64,000 nt of DNA, from the NCBI GenBank assembly GCA_024291935.2, contig CM044305.1, positions 91,380,397 to 91,444,396 on the forward strand. Reading direction: 5' to 3'. Positions within the stretch are counted from its first letter, which is position 1. Each line of letters opens with the position of its first letter. This DNA is from Okapia johnstoni. Its lineage: Eukaryota; Chordata; Mammalia; Artiodactyla; Giraffidae. A model generated the notes under the pieces. It was not told the origin of the DNA and searched no databases. It saw only the letters and a program-made list of their open reading frames with translations. Shown here piece after piece: positions 11,851 through 22,975 of the stretch. Position numbers and translations under genes: made by a program.

Positions 11851-12711
11851 CACAATGATGGCTTACTGCACCTGCACTAAAACCAGGTAATTCCACTGAG
11901 CCCACTCTCAGACTAGAGTATTACTACCAATTCAAAATCCCATGTGGGTAGATGTTTGAACAACTCCAGAAACAAAATTTTAATTATTCTTCTCCATTTA
12001 TTGAAAGAGTGGTTACATTTTTGCAGTGTTTACAGTTTTTGCCAAAAATATCTAAAACTATTCAGTCAAAAAGCTATGTAAGCAATTGCATGCTATGCTT
12101 CAAATGTCTGAACTTGCAAAATTTGCATACAAGTGCATGAGAAGCTGCCAAACAGCAATGGAGGAATAATATTAAAGGTAAACACATGGAGTACTACTGG
12201 ATTTTATGATTTTCCATGACAGTAGTGAGAACTAGAGCTGGTAAAGGTGGTGGAAAAATCTGGTGGAATTTTTACCAGAGCCAGTTGACCATTATTTTTT
12301 AAATACTTATAACATATATAGTTACCAAATCAACTTTAACCAAGTTACTACATCCGTTGAAAATACAATACACACACACACACCCACACACCATCTTCCA
12401 ATGAAATGCGCCTGGATACCATCTTCTCCCAATCCATACAATCATCACTTCACAGATCTGCAGCAGCATTGATATCATCATTTCTTCCAGTGGAACCAGA
12501 GGGAAAGAAAAAGTGGTGTGACTGTGTAAGTGGTGTGTGAGGAGAGAGTAGAGAGAAATGGGCGAGACAGGTTAGAAAGGGAGTCAAATATTTTGATCAA
12601 TTACTGCAGCAGCAGCGCTTATTCACATTAGTTAAGGACAGTCTGATAAATTTTAAAGTAGGATCACTATTAGTGGGGGAAAGTTAAATAAAGACGTGAG
12701 CAGCCACTGCC
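11851..12711. other. Unassigned with a CA microsatellite
   Basis: No element recognised. An interrupted (CA)n occupies about 12370-12392. Confidence 0.5.
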
Positions 12712-13142
12712 ATAAGAGCAGTGGGTGCAATGGTTACTCACGAAGGGATCTTAGCACCAGACTGCCAGATTTGGATTCCAATTTCTTTACTTACTAGCTA
12801 GGTTTCCTTTTCTTTTTCTTTTCATCCTTTCTTTTTTTTTTTTTTTTTGCCTTTGGGGTCATGCCACAGGCTATTGGATCTTAGTTCACCGACCAGGGAT
12901 TATACCAGGCCCACAAGCAGTGAAAGCATGGGTCAAACCTCTAGAGCACGAGGAATTCCCAAGCTAGGGTTTCTGAATGCATTGCCTTTTTAACTTGATA
13001 ATTTTTTAGTTCCCTATCAATAAATTGGGAGTAATAGTAGACTCTACATCATAGTATTTTTGTTGTAGGATGTAAACATAGTTTAAATAGATAAAATTTA
13101 GAACAGGGATGGCACAAATTAGAACTCAACATATCAACTTTT
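12712..13142 (-). mobile_element. MIR SINE split by a younger SINE
   Basis: Minus-orientation MIR. 12725-12805 (ACCAGACTGCCAGATTTGG, TTACTTACTAGCT) and 12965-13142 (TATCAATAAATTGGGAG, TAATAGTAGACTCTACATCA, TTTAGAACAGGGATGGCAC) are two halves of one copy separated by the SINE at 12807-12961. Confidence 0.7.
12807..12961 (-). mobile_element. tRNA-Glu (CHR-type) SINE nested in MIR
   Basis: T-rich left end (12830-12848), then the complement of the CHR 3' part (GGATCTTAGTTCACCGACC) and GGAATTCCC at the right edge. It is flanked by AGCTAGGTTTC (12796-12806) and AGCTAGGGTTTC (12962-12973), a near-perfect TSD within MIR sequence. Confidence 0.88.
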
Positions 13143-13194
13143 AATCTATCAATTCTCTCCCAGAAAAACACTGGTAACTCAAAAATGCTGACCA

Positions 13195-13410
13195 TTGGTG
13201 TTTCTCATCAAGTAACGTCACCACTAGTCTGGGAAATTTCAAAGTGAGATTGTTCTTTTTGTTAGGTTATTGGCCTTGGTTGTCACAATGATTGGCAAGC
13301 ACTGCCAACACTCAGTGGGTAGATTTAGGGTTGGATGGTTAGATACTAGATGTTCTACAATTAAGGGTTCGCACAATGGTGAACTGCCTCCATCCCTACA
13401 CATCTATATG
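13195..13410. mobile_element. MER20-like hAT-Charlie relic
   Basis: TTGGTTGTCACAATGATTGG, then AGTGGGTAGATTTAGGGTTGG and GATGTTCTACAATTAAGG keep the order of the MER20 centre. The ends are worn. Confidence 0.5.
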
Positions 13411-13941
13411 TAGTCCTCCAGTCTTCATGTAGTAAAAAAAGTAAAAAACTTGTGATTATCTAAAATGAAGCCTAATTCCATTTTACATATAAATCCAAAA
13501 TATTTTTTTCCACATGCTTAAATATTACTATATTTTCCAGGAACACAAATATCATGTAAAACAAGTGAAGTTAAACTTCTTGTTTGCTCAGAACCCTTCC
13601 CTAAGAATAGTTGTTTCAGAACCCTTCCGAAGAATAGTTCAAACATTTTGAAAAAAAAATTAGATGACCAACAACAATTTGAGGCATCAGCATACCTGTG
13701 TCAGCCAGTATCTGTAGCTATCATAATCACAGGGCTCCTATTGTACTTAGGAGATTCCAGCTCCATCGTGATTCTTTCCAAGGGATCTACATCTGAGTCA
13801 ATTACCTATTGGAATTGATAGCAGGGTTTTTTTTTCATTTTTTTTGTTTTGTATAGTGTATTAAAGAATAACTTCCCTTTTATATCTCTCTAATATGACT
13901 ATTTGAATATCACAGATTCTTTTTTTAGGTTATGCATGATA
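13411..13941. other. No recognised element
   Basis: AT-rich. It contains a local near-repeat of CAGAACCCTTCC at 13590 and 13618, and nothing coding. Confidence 0.45.
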
Positions 13942-13952
13942 AGATGTTTTAT

Positions 13953-14183
13953 GCATGCATGCATGCTAATGTCTTTCAGTCGTGTCCAACTCTTTGGTGA
14001 ACCCTATGGACTGTAGCCTGACCGGCTCCTCTGTCCATGGGATTCTCCAGGCAAGAATACTGGAGTGGGTTGCCATGCCCTCCTCCAGGGGATCTTTCTG
14101 ACCCAGGGATCAAACCCATCTCTCTGTGTCTCCTGCATTGGCAGGCAAGTTCTTTACCACTAGTCGCCACCTGGGAAGCCCCT
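13953..14183 (-). mobile_element. Bov-tA SINE with (ATGC)n tail and TSD
   Basis: Complement of a full monomer, ending at the right with GCCACCTGGGAAGCCCCT. The tail at the left is ATGCATGCATGCATGC. TSD: AGATGTTTTAT (13942-13952) against AGATGTTTATT (14184-14194). Confidence 0.93.
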
Positions 14184-14404
14184 AGATGTTTATTATCTAG
14201 TGAATTTTAGTTTTCGGGAAAGTAAAGGGAGTTAAAAGTTTTTTAGTTATGAAAGGGGATGTTGATCCATAAGTGATGACAGAACCATACTTCACTAGAG
14301 CCCACACTTTAAAGAGAATTCATAAACTGTACATGATAAGTAAATAACGAATACTTTTAATTTAGTTTGATAGATGTAAGAATGTCAACTTTATGGTAAT
14401 TGAT

Positions 14405-14800
14405 TACAGACAGAATAATGCCCCCTACCAGATGTCCACATTCCTAATTCCCGCAGAATCTATAATATGTTGAGATATCATAAACCAAGGAGAATTATGA
14501 TTTGCCAGGTGAATTAAGGTTACTAAGGTTACTTAGGCTGACTTTAAGCTAGGAAATTATTCAAGTGGTGGCGCCATGTAGTCACAAAAATCTTTAAAAG
14601 TGAAGAGGGAGGCAAAGGAGTGGGAGTCAAGAAGGATGAGATTATATTAAAGAAAGGTACAACAGATGCAAACACTGCTGCATTGAAGATGGAGAAAGGG
14701 TCCATGAGCCAAGGAAATGCAGTAAGCCTCTAGAAGTTGAAGAGGACAACAAACACATTTTTCCCCAGAAGCCTCTATGAAAGGAAACACAGTCCTGTCA
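14405..14800 (+). mobile_element. MLT1-type LTR
   Basis: CAGAATAATGCCCCCTACC, AGATGTCCACATTCCTAATTC, AATCTATAATATGTTGAG, GTGAATTAAGGTTACTAAG, GAGCCAAGGAAATGCAGTAA and CCCAGAAGCCTCTATGAAAGG follow MLT1 order. The 3' end is lost where SINE fragments begin. Confidence 0.72.
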
Positions 14801-14802
14801 AC

Positions 14803-14866
14803 TGAGGAGCCTGCCAGACTACAGCCCAGAGGGTCATGAAGAATCGGAAATAAATGAAAACAACAT
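14803..14866 (+). mobile_element. Bov-tA 3' fragment
   Basis: GAGGAGCCTGCCAGACTACAG followed by GGGTCATGAAGAATCGG is the distal part of a Bov-tA. The tRNA-like head is missing. Confidence 0.7.
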
Positions 14867-14871
14867 AGCTC

Positions 14872-14976
14872 ACACAGCTTGCAGGATCTTAGTTCCCTGA
14901 CTAGGGATTGAACCTGGGCCCCCCAGCAGTGAAAGCACTGAGTCCTAACCACTGAACTGCTGGGGAATTCTCCATT
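14872..14976 (-). mobile_element. tRNA-Glu (CHR-type) SINE
   Basis: Complement of the SINE head at the right edge (CCACTGAACTGCTGGGGAATTC) and of its A/B-box region, GGGATTGAACC (14906-14916). It is short, lacking the A-rich tail. Confidence 0.8.
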
Positions 14977-15192
14977 TGATATTAATTCAGTGTCCCTCAC
15001 ATCCCATGCACACCCCCCACTGCCCCACCCCAGCCACCTGAACCAAACCAACAACCAACAAGCACCTCTAGCACTAGGTTACTCATCTCTCTTGGTAGTA
15101 ATTATTTATTTTAGAATATCGATGCTGCCATAGTATTACATTTAACTTTACATGTATAGAGACAATTTTTGTACATATATCTCTTAAACATT

Positions 15193-15512
15193 TATTTATT
15201 TATCTTTGGCTGCACTGGTCCTTCATGTACGTGCATGGACTTTCCTCTAGTTGCCAGTGAGTAAGGCTAACTCTCGATTTGGAGATGTGAGATTCTCATG
15301 GCAAGCTTCTCTTGCTGCAGAGCATGGGCTCTAGGGCACGTGGCTATCAGTAGTTGACAGCTCACCTGCTCCTGAGTATGGTACAGAGAGTGGTACACAG
15401 TTTAAGTTGCCTCTCAGCATGTGGGAATCTTACTGGACCAATGATAAAACTGTGTCCCCCGCATTGGCAAGCATTTTATCTTTCACCACTGGACCACCGG
15501 GGAACCCAAGAC
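15193..15512 (-). mobile_element. tRNA-Glu (CHR-type) SINE, full length
   Basis: Starts with the (TTTA)n complement of the tail and ends CACTGGACCACCGGGGAACCC, the complement of the SINE start. About 320 bp long and clearly diverged. Confidence 0.82.
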
Positions 15513-15519
15513 AATTTAT

Positions 15520-15880
15520 TTTTTTTAATCAATTATTTTAATTGGAGGATAATTATTACAATATTGTTGTGATGTTTTGCCATACATCGACATGAATCAG
15601 CCACAGGTATACATCATTTTGGTTTGTCCCTACCATCCAGAACCCCCCTCCCCACTCCATCCCTCTGAGGTTGTCCCAGAGCACTAGCTTTGGTGCCTGC
15701 TTCATGCAATTAGAACTTGCACTGGCTCAACATTTTTACAATTCGTACCAACAAGTATTCAATGGTATTTCTCTCAAAATCACCCACCCTCATCTTCTCC
15801 CATTGAGTTCAAAAGTCGTTTTTTTACAACTGTGTCTCCTTTGCTGCCCTGTATGAGGGCAAATTGTTAAGACAAATCTG
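15520..15880 (-). mobile_element. L1 3' end (ruminant type)
   Basis: Complement of the ruminant L1 3' UTR. The landmarks are TAATTGGAGGATAATTATTAC, TGCCATACATCGACATGAATC and GTTCAAAAGTCG. It is 5'-truncated. Confidence 0.85.
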
Positions 15881-15901
15881 AAGTTCTTAAAAAGAAGAGA
15901 A

Positions 15902-16022
15902 GGAATTCCCTGGAGTGTTGGAACTTGGTACTTTCACTGCATGGTGGATTCATCCATGGCTGGGGAACAAGATTCTTGCCAGTGGTGTGTCACAGCCCAA
16001 AAAAGAAAGGAAAAAGAGAGAG
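15902..16022 (+). mobile_element. tRNA-Glu (CHR-type) SINE
   Basis: GAATTCCCTGGAGTGTTGGAA start, internal GGGGAACAAGATTCTTGCC, then CACAGCCCAAAAAAG running into a purine-only tail (15999-16032, AAAGGAAAAAGAGAGAGAGA). Confidence 0.75.
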
Positions 16023-16322
16023 AGAGAAAAATCTAAAGGTAAGGGGGGAAAGGTAGGGGAGAAGAGTAAAATGCAATTATGGTGAAACAGATTAAGGAAT
16101 GAAATTGAAAGAGCATGAAACAAAACAAAAAGGTACAAAAGAAGAGGAATAGAAATGTGGTGGGAAAGACAGCAGGGAGCAAAGGAAAATATCTCTTTCC
16201 TTCCATCGTAAGGTTCACTGCTTTTATTTCTGCCCCTCATCTCCACACACAGAGCAACACTCCTGGTCACAGTGCCCTTTGCTTTCTTTCAGAATGAAAT
16301 GCTGAGTCCGTTAAAGTTCAAT

Positions 16323-16528
16323 AGCGCTTCCCTGGTGGCTCACATGTATAAGAAAGCTGCCTGCAGTGCAGGAGACCACATTTGAAGTCCCTGGGTCAGG
16401 AAGATCCCCCTGGAGAAGAGGGAATGGCAACCACTCTATAATCTATATCCCAGAGAATCCCAATTGTCAGAGTGCCTGGCACCACAATCCATAGGGTGTA
16501 AGACAGGACTGAGTAAGCACTAATGCTC
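16323..16528 (+). mobile_element. Bov-tA SINE, diverged
   Basis: GCGCTTCCCTGGTGGCTCAC start, GCAGTGCAGGAGACC, GGAATGGCAACCACTC. It is the first of three same-orientation Bov-tA copies within 1.25 kb. Confidence 0.85.
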
Positions 16529-16756
16529 ATGGGCCTCTGATGCCCCCTGCAGGGTCCACAAGGCTAACTGTTCACTCACTTCTCTCTTCTTAAGGTAATT
16601 TATCAAATGGTACATAATCTATACTGAGAGAGAAAGTACCTTATCCTGCAATGCAATAGAACAACTACAGGCTTCAAAAGTGTATTGTTTTTCAGGACAG
16701 ATATTGAAATAATGCCTTGGATTACCCAAGTTATTAATGGAGACTTTACAATGATT

Positions 16757-16970
16757 TAATGTTGTCAGAACATAAGTTCAAATTCCTGCTCTATAACTGA
16801 CTAACTGTATGATCCTGGGAAAGTTCATAAATCTCTTGAAGCTATTTCTTCACCTTTATAAGCATGAAGAAATCAAGACATACATTATTGGTTTGCTAAT
16901 AAGATAATTAAGTGAGATATTATGTAACATAAAGTGCCTCATTCAAATCTAAGTACCTGTGTAGCTCCCC
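16757..16970 (-). mobile_element. MIR SINE
   Basis: AAGTTCAAATTCCTGCTC, TAACTGACTAACTGTATGATC, TAATTAAGTGAGATATTATG and AAAGTGCCTCATTCAAATC match the complement of MIR in order. Confidence 0.7.
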
Positions 16971-17011
16971 AATAATTGGTAGCTTTTATTACCTTATTTT
17001 AAAAACAAAAA

Positions 17012-17220
17012 CAATCTTCCCTGGTGGCTCACTGGTAAAGAATCTGCCTGCATGTGGAGAGGAACCTGGGTTCCATCCCTGGGTTGGAAGAATCCCCTGG
17101 AGAAGGGAATAGCTACCCACTCCAGTATTCTTGCCTGGAGAATTCCGATGGACTTATATAGTCCATGGGGTCGCAAAGAGTTGGACACGACTGAGCGACT
17201 TTCACTTTCAAAAAAAAAAT
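17012..17220 (+). mobile_element. Bov-tA SINE, well preserved
   Basis: CTTCCCTGGTGGCTCACTGG to GAGCGACTTTCACTTTC plus an A-run (17210-17219). This is a full monomer with the canonical TTTCACTTTC ending. Confidence 0.95.
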
Positions 17221-17361
17221 AAGATGTTAAGATCTCTATATTCCATATGATGTTAGAAACCAAGGAAACGTAAATGAGTAGTCTTAAGTTCTTTATTCTT
17301 CTTCCCTCTATGCCCCTATCTCCTCTTCTCCGTCTCCCCTGCCCCCTCTTTCCCTCTATTC

Positions 17362-17572
17362 TAGGGGTCTTCCTTCGGGCTGAGACAGTAAAAGTCCTGC
17401 CTGCAAAGCTGAGACCCCAGGTTCGATCCACCTAGGTTGGAAAAATCCCTGGAGGAGGATATGCAACCCACTCCAGTATTCATGCCTGAGAATTCCAAGT
17501 ACAGAAGAAGCCTGGAGGGCTACAGTGCATGGGGTCACAAGAGTCCAGACACGATGAGCGACTAACACATTC
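17362..17572 (+). mobile_element. Bov-tA SINE
   Basis: GGGGTCTTCCTTCGGGCTGAG start, CCCAGGTTCGATCC B-box region, ACGATGAGCGACTAACAC end. Several small deletions. Confidence 0.88.
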
Positions 17573-18115
17573 CATAAATAAAGATGGATATGGTTTACCT
17601 GGTGGTTTCTGCTCTGAAGTGAGAAATTCTACAGGTCGAGCCCTTGCATTCCTGGCAGCTTGGTCTAGCTGTCCTATGAGAAAGCAACTATATTTCACTG
17701 TGACTCATTTTTTCTAGTAGGCCCTTAGAACTCTAAGTACTTATGTCTTGGCATCTCTAGAAACTTGGATCCCTACAGACATTTTCACACAATAGATTCC
17801 TAAGCCTTGGAACCTGCTTTTCTCCACCTTAATCCCACTGTTGGAGACACGGATACTGCTAAATTAGCTTACTCTCAATATAGCCTCTTGGCAAAGAGTA
17901 CCCCAAAAGCAACAATTACAGAAATCCATCCCCTCCTGCTATTTCATGAGATTTGACGGATAGCACATCACTCAGCATTCAGTTTCAAGGAGAGCTAGCT
18001 AGGATTTACATTTCTGAGCTAGTTAAACTGCTAAACAACATCACCATCCTTTGCATATTAAGTCTTGCCATGGATATAAGAATTTGTAGAAGACAAGAGG
18101 AGCATCTTTACCCAC
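17573..18115. other. No recognised element
   Basis: Unassigned sequence of about 540 bp, with no domain-bearing frame. Confidence 0.45.
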
Positions 18116-18782
18116 TTTATTTTTTTTTAATTGGAGGATAATTGCTTTACAATGTTGTATTGGTTTCTGCCATACAACAACGTGAATCAGCCATAAGTAT
18201 ACATATGTTCCTCCCTCCCTGAATTCCCTTTCACCCCACAACTCCATCCCCACCCCTCTAGGTTGACAGGTGGAACTGGGGTTGAGTTCTGGTGGTTATA
18301 CAGCAACTTCCCACTAGCTATCTATTTTACATATGGAATGTATATGTTTTCAATGCTACTCTCTCAATTTGTCCCACCCTCTCCTTCCCCCACTGTGTCC
18401 ACAAGTCCTGTTTCTATGTCTGCATCTCTATTCCTGCCCTGCAAATAGGTTCATCAGTACCATTTTTCTAGATTCCATATGTGTTAATATACAATATTTA
18501 TTTTTCTCTTTCTGACTTACTTCACTCTGTATAACAGGCTCTAGGTTCATCTACCTCACTAGAACTGACTCAAATTCATCCTTTTTATGGCTGAGTAATA
18601 TTCCATTGTTATATATGTACCACAACTTCTTTATCCATTCATCTGTTGATGGACATCTAGGTTGCTTCCATGTCCTGGCTATTGTAAATAATGCTGCAAT
18701 GAACATTGGGGTACATGTGTCTTTTTCAGTTATGGTTTTTTCAAGGTATATGCCCAATATGAGACTCTGAGTCATACTCTTA
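18116..18782 (-). mobile_element. L1 3' end (ruminant type), 5'-truncated
   Basis: Complement of L1 3' UTR and ORF2 C-terminus. TAATTGGAGGATAATTGC is at the 3' edge, then TGAGTAATATTCCATTG and TGAACATTGGGGTACATG. Minus-strand translation gives PMFIAALFTIARTWKQP, typical of the ORF2 C-terminal end. Confidence 0.93.
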
Positions 18783-19305
18783 CATCCCCCTTTTTACAGA
18801 AGAGGGCAGAATCCTCCAAGATCTCATTTTATATATTAATATATGTTAGTTCTTATATACCCAATTTAGAAACCAAAAAGATTAAATAAATGGAGCAAAT
18901 CTTTCTCTTGTGTAAGGCCCAGCAGACAAATTTTTTGGAAGTTCTTCTAAGCCCCTAAATAAAGACAGTGGACATCAGTTAAAGAGACAAACTGATTATT
19001 TATGAGAATAAGCATAGCCGCTTAGCTTACTGAGGAAAATTAGCCTACAAGTATATCTGTAAATAATGGTGTATAAAAAGTCCAAATTCCTCAAAGGAGT
19101 TTCCTAATCACACAAATTTTACCTGACTTACCAGAAATTCAGAAATTCAGAATGGAAGATTTAAAAGGGTATAATCAATAAACATATAAATCACTATTTG
19201 TATACTTGACACTAATATGAATATTAGTAAAGTCAATTATCTTTAATTGTTTATGAAAAGGTAAATGAAGAAATAGGTAATTATCTAAATATAGTTGTGG
19301 CAGAC
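18783..19305. other. No recognised element
   Basis: AT-rich unassigned sequence. CAGAAATTCAGAAATTCAGAA (19136-19156) is a short local tandem repeat. Confidence 0.45.
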
Positions 19306-21050
19306 AGAATAGAAGCCTGATAGATTCTACAACTAGTCCCCAGAACCTAAGAATATGTCACCCACATGGCAACAGAGATTTTTGTCAGAAGTGATTGCAT
19401 TAGGGAACATTGAAATGAGACCCAAGGGTTTGTCTGCATGGGCTCAAGGTAACAAAACAGTATCTTAAGGGTTGAACATATGCAAGCAGAACACGATATT
19501 AAAGAGCTGTAGAAGACAGCCAGGTTGGAAAAATTTAAATTGAGCGAATCAGTTCAGTTTCTCATCAGTCCAAATTCTTGTACCCCATGGACTGCAGCAT
19601 GCCAGGCTCCCTGTCCTTCACCAACTCCCAGAGTCTTACTCAAACTCATGTCCATTGAGTCATGATGCCATCCAACCATCTCATCCTCTGTCATCCCCTT
19701 CTCCTACTTCAACTTTCCCAGCATCAGGTTTTCATTTTTTCCCAAAGAATCCGTTCTTCAAATCAGGTGGCCAAAGTATTGGAGTTTCAGCTTCAACATC
19801 AGTCCTTCCAATTGAAAAATCAGGTACAGAATTTCCTTTAGATGGACTGGTTTGATCTCCTTTCAGTCCAAGGGACTCTCAAGAGTCTTCTCCAACACCA
19901 CAGTTCAAAAGCATCAATTCTTTGGTGCTCAGCTTTCTTTATGGTCCAACTCTCACATCCATATATAACCACTGGAAAAACCATAGCTTTGACTAGACAG
20001 ACGTTTGTTGGCAAAGTAATGTCTCTGCTTTTTAATATGTTGTCTAGGTTGGTCATAGCTTTTTTCTTCTAATTAGCAAGTGACTTTTAATTCATGGCTG
20101 CAATCACTCATCAGAAGAGATTTTTTGGAAACCCAAAAAAATAAGTCACCACTGTTTCCACTGTTTTTCCATCTAGTTTGCATGAATGATGGGACTGATG
20201 CCATGGATCTTAGTTTTTTGAATGTTGAGTTTTAAGCAACTTTTTCAACTCTCCTATTTCACTTTCATCAAGAGGCTCTTAGTTCTTCTTCACTTTCTGC
20301 CATATAGGGTGGTGTCACTGCTATCAGAGATTATTGATATTTCACCCGGCAATCTGATCCAGCTTGTTGCTTCATCCAGCCCAGCATTTTTGCTTGATAA
20401 ATCTTGCATATAAGTTAATATATAAATTAAATAAGCAGGGTGACAGTGTACAGCCTTGGTGTACTCCTTTTCCTATTTAAGAACAAGTCTGTTGTTCCTA
20501 TATCCAGTTCTAACTGGTTATGCTTCTTGACCCACATACAGATTTCTTCAGGGAGGCAGGTCAGGTGTCTGGTATTCCCATTTCTGTTAAAGATTTTCCA
20601 GCAGTTTGCTGTGATCCACACATCAAAGGCTTTGGCATAGTCGATAAAGCAAAAGTGAGATGTTTAATGGACTCTCTTGCTTTTTCAATGATCTAGCGAA
20701 TAGGCAATTTGATCCTCTGGTTCCTCTGCCATTTCTAAATCCATCTTGACATTCTGGAAGTTTAACCGTTTTCATTAAGCTGATTGAGCCTGGCTTGGAG
20801 AAATTTTGAGTGATATACAGTTGCTGTCTGGGGGCCCAAACCAAGGAATGCATCACCCTCTAGATCTGGAAAAGGCCAAGGAAACAGATTCTCCCCCTAA
20901 ACCTCCTGCCCTGCTTACATCTCGTATTTTAGCTCCAGGACCCCATTTCAAAGTTCTGACCTCCAGAACTCAAGAATACTAAATTTACATCATGTGTTAG
21001 GGTCCAACTATGGTTTGTTTTGTTTGTTACAGCACCATAGGAACGTATTT
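19306..21050 (+). mobile_element. MLT1-type LTR interrupted by BovB
   Basis: The 5' part at 19306-19544 (GTCCCCAGAACCTAAGAATATG, GAAGTGATTGCATTAGG) and 3' part at about 20816-21050 (CCAAGGAATGCATCACCCTC, GGAAACAGATTCTCCCCC, CTGACCTCCAGAACT) are consecutive MLT1 segments separated by a BovB copy. Confidence 0.72.
19545..20815 (-). mobile_element. BovB LINE, 1.27 kb, inside MLT1
   Basis: Minus-strand BovB from the reverse-transcriptase domain to the AACTGATTCG end. The coding frame is broken by indels, with only pieces such as FELWCWRRLLRVPW left. The left boundary follows ATTGAGCG. The right boundary near 20815 is estimated from where MLT1 resumes. No clean TSD was found. Confidence 0.9.
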
Positions 21051-21107
21051 TTGGATATTAAGTTTAATGTGCAGTTTGGTGAGAAAATATTGAACCAATG
21101 GTGAAAG

Positions 21108-21311
21108 TGTCATCTTTCAGCTGTGTCCAACTCTTTGCGAACCCCATGGACTGTACCCTCCAGGCTCCTCTGTCCATGGGATTCTCCAAGCAAGAATACT
21201 GGATAGGATAGCCATTCCCTCCTCCAGGGATCTTTCTGACCCAGGGATTGAACCTGAGTCTCCTGGCTTTGCAGGAGGATTCTTTACTGTGTGAGCCAAG
21301 AGGGAAGCCCA
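21108..21311 (-). mobile_element. Bov-tA SINE (head-to-head pair)
   Basis: Complement of a monomer. The right edge GAGCCAAGAGGGAAGCCC is the SINE start. A plus-strand Bov-tA begins about 74 bp further on. Confidence 0.92.
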
Positions 21312-21384
21312 TATTGGTCAAAACTGTCAGCAAATCTGTGATGTTCCTTTGTGTGTGCTCAGTGGTACTATAGGTTTTTTTTTC

Positions 21385-21578
21385 TTAGGTACTCAGTGGT
21401 AAAGAATCCTCCTGCCAATGCAGGAGAATAAGGGAGATGAGGGTTCAGTCCCTGGGTTAGGAAGATCCCCTGGAAGGAAAATGCAACCCACTCCAGTATT
21501 TTTCTTGCCTGGGAAATCCTGTGGACAAGGAGCCTGGTTGGCTACAGTCCATGAGGTTGCAAGAGTTGGACAACGAAT
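21385..21578 (+). mobile_element. Bov-tA SINE
   Basis: Head at TTCTTAGGTACTCAGTGG, body CCTGCCAATGCAGGAG and CCTGGGTTAGGAAGATCCCC, tail GAGTTGGACAACGAA. Confidence 0.88.
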
Positions 21579-21724
21579 TTAAAGATTAAACCACCACCAT
21601 CACCAATAGAATTCCCTCCATGAAACTTATGTACAAATCCATTTCTTAAGTCTCAGTATCATAAACGAGGTAAGCTGTTTCTAACAGAGGGTTATTTTTA
21701 TTAACTCTTTTAGAAATCCATAAT

Positions 21725-21847
21725 ATACATCACGATACATTTTTCAAAAACCCACAGAACTACACAACATAAAGAATGAACCCAAATGTATAATTATGTG
21801 ATTTATGGTTGATGTTAACTACTACTGGTTCATCACTTGTAATTATT
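21725..21847 (+). mobile_element. L1M 3' UTR fragment
   Basis: CATAAAGAATGAACCC, TTTATGGTTGATGTTAAC and GGTTCATCACTTGTAA match an L1M-type 3' UTR also seen at 57920-58000 in this window. It is truncated where a younger L1 starts. Confidence 0.55.
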
Positions 21848-22185
21848 CTAGGAGGCAGGTCTTAGAAGATCTTGCTGTGCTCTATGTCAGAGAGTGTGTC
21901 CTGCCTATGTTTCCCTCTAAGAGTTTTATAGTTTCTGGTCTTTTGTTTAGGTCTTTACACAATATTACCTTATGTAAAATAGATAGACAATAGGAGTTTG
22001 ATGTATGATGCAGGGAACCCAAAGCTTGTGCTTTGTGACAACCTAGAGGGGTGGGAAGGTGAAGGAAGTGAGAGGGGGGTATAAGAGGGAGGGGACATAG
22101 TATACCTATGGCCATTTCATGTTGATGTATGGCAAAAATCATCACAATATTGTAATTGTCCTACAATTTAAAAAAATTTTAAGGA
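21848..22185 (+). mobile_element. L1 with inverted 5' segment (twin-primed)
   Basis: 21848-21957 is antisense L1 ORF2 (AAGATCTTGCTGTGCTCTATG, GAGTGTGTCCTGCCTATG, GTTTTATAGTTTCTGGTC). 21965-22185 is sense-strand 3' UTR (GTGACAACCTAGAGGGGTG, GGCCATTTCATGTTGATG) ending in an A-rich tail. The inverted-5', sense-3' arrangement is that of twin priming. Confidence 0.75.
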
Positions 22186-22195
22186 AAAAAATAGT

Positions 22196-22478
22196 TAAAT
22201 AAGTACTGGAGATGTAATGTACAACATGATAAATATAATTAACACTTCTTATGTTATATATGAAAGTTGTTTAGAAAACTTAAGAGTTCTCATTACAAGA
22301 AGAAAGGTCTTTCCATATTTCTTTAATTTTGTATCTATTAAATGAGATGATGAATGTTCACTAAACTTATTGTGATAATCATTTTATGATATATGAAAAT
22401 CATATCATTATGCTCTGCATCTTTAAAGTTTTACAATGCTGTTCTCGATTATATCTTAATAAAATTGGAAGAAAAAAA
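22196..22478 (+). mobile_element. L1M 3' UTR fragment
   Basis: GATGTAATGTACAACATG, TATATGAAAGTTGTTTAG, CTTAAGAGTTCTCATTACAAG, AACTTATTGTGATAATCATTT and TATCTTAATAAAATTGGAAG are the ordered landmarks of an L1M terminal UTR with an AATAAA signal. Confidence 0.75.
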
Positions 22479-22885
22479 CTAAAATCATGGCATCCAGTCC
22501 CATCACTTCATGGCAAATAGAAGGGGGAAAAGTGGAAACACTGACAGATTTTATTTTCTTAGGCTCCAAAATCACTGAAGACAGTGACTACAGCCATGAA
22601 ACTAAAAGACACTTGTCCCTTGGAAGGAAAGCTATGACAAACCAAGACAGAATATTAAAAAACAGAGACATCACTTTGCCAACAAAGATCCATCTAGTCA
22701 AAGCTATAATTTTTCCAGTAGTCATGTAGGGATGTGAGAGTTGGACCATAAAGAAGGCTGAGCGCTGAAGTATCAATGCTTTTGAATTGTGGTGCTGAAG
22801 ACTCTTGAGAGTCCCTTAGACAGCAAGATCAAACCAGTCAATCCTAAAGGAAATCTACTATGAATAATCTTTCATAGGTAATATA
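22479..22885 (+). mobile_element. BovB LINE internal fragment
   Basis: Corresponds to the region from ASSPITSWQI to the RSNQSILKE-equivalent sequence of BovB ORF2. It lacks the BovB 3' end and stops where a Bov-tA head begins at 22886. An ORF of 80 codons spans 22487-22729. Confidence 0.9.
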
Positions 22886-22975
22886 GGGCTTCCCAGGTCG
22901 CTCTAGTGGTAAAGAACCCGCCTGCCAATGCAGAAGACATGAAAGAACCAGACATGTCTGAGAGCTAATGCACTA
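22886..22975 (+). mobile_element. Bov-tA 5' fragment
   Basis: GGGCTTCCCAGGTCGCTCTAG and CCTGCCAATGCAGAAGAC give the tRNA-like half only. The body and tail are absent. Confidence 0.75.
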
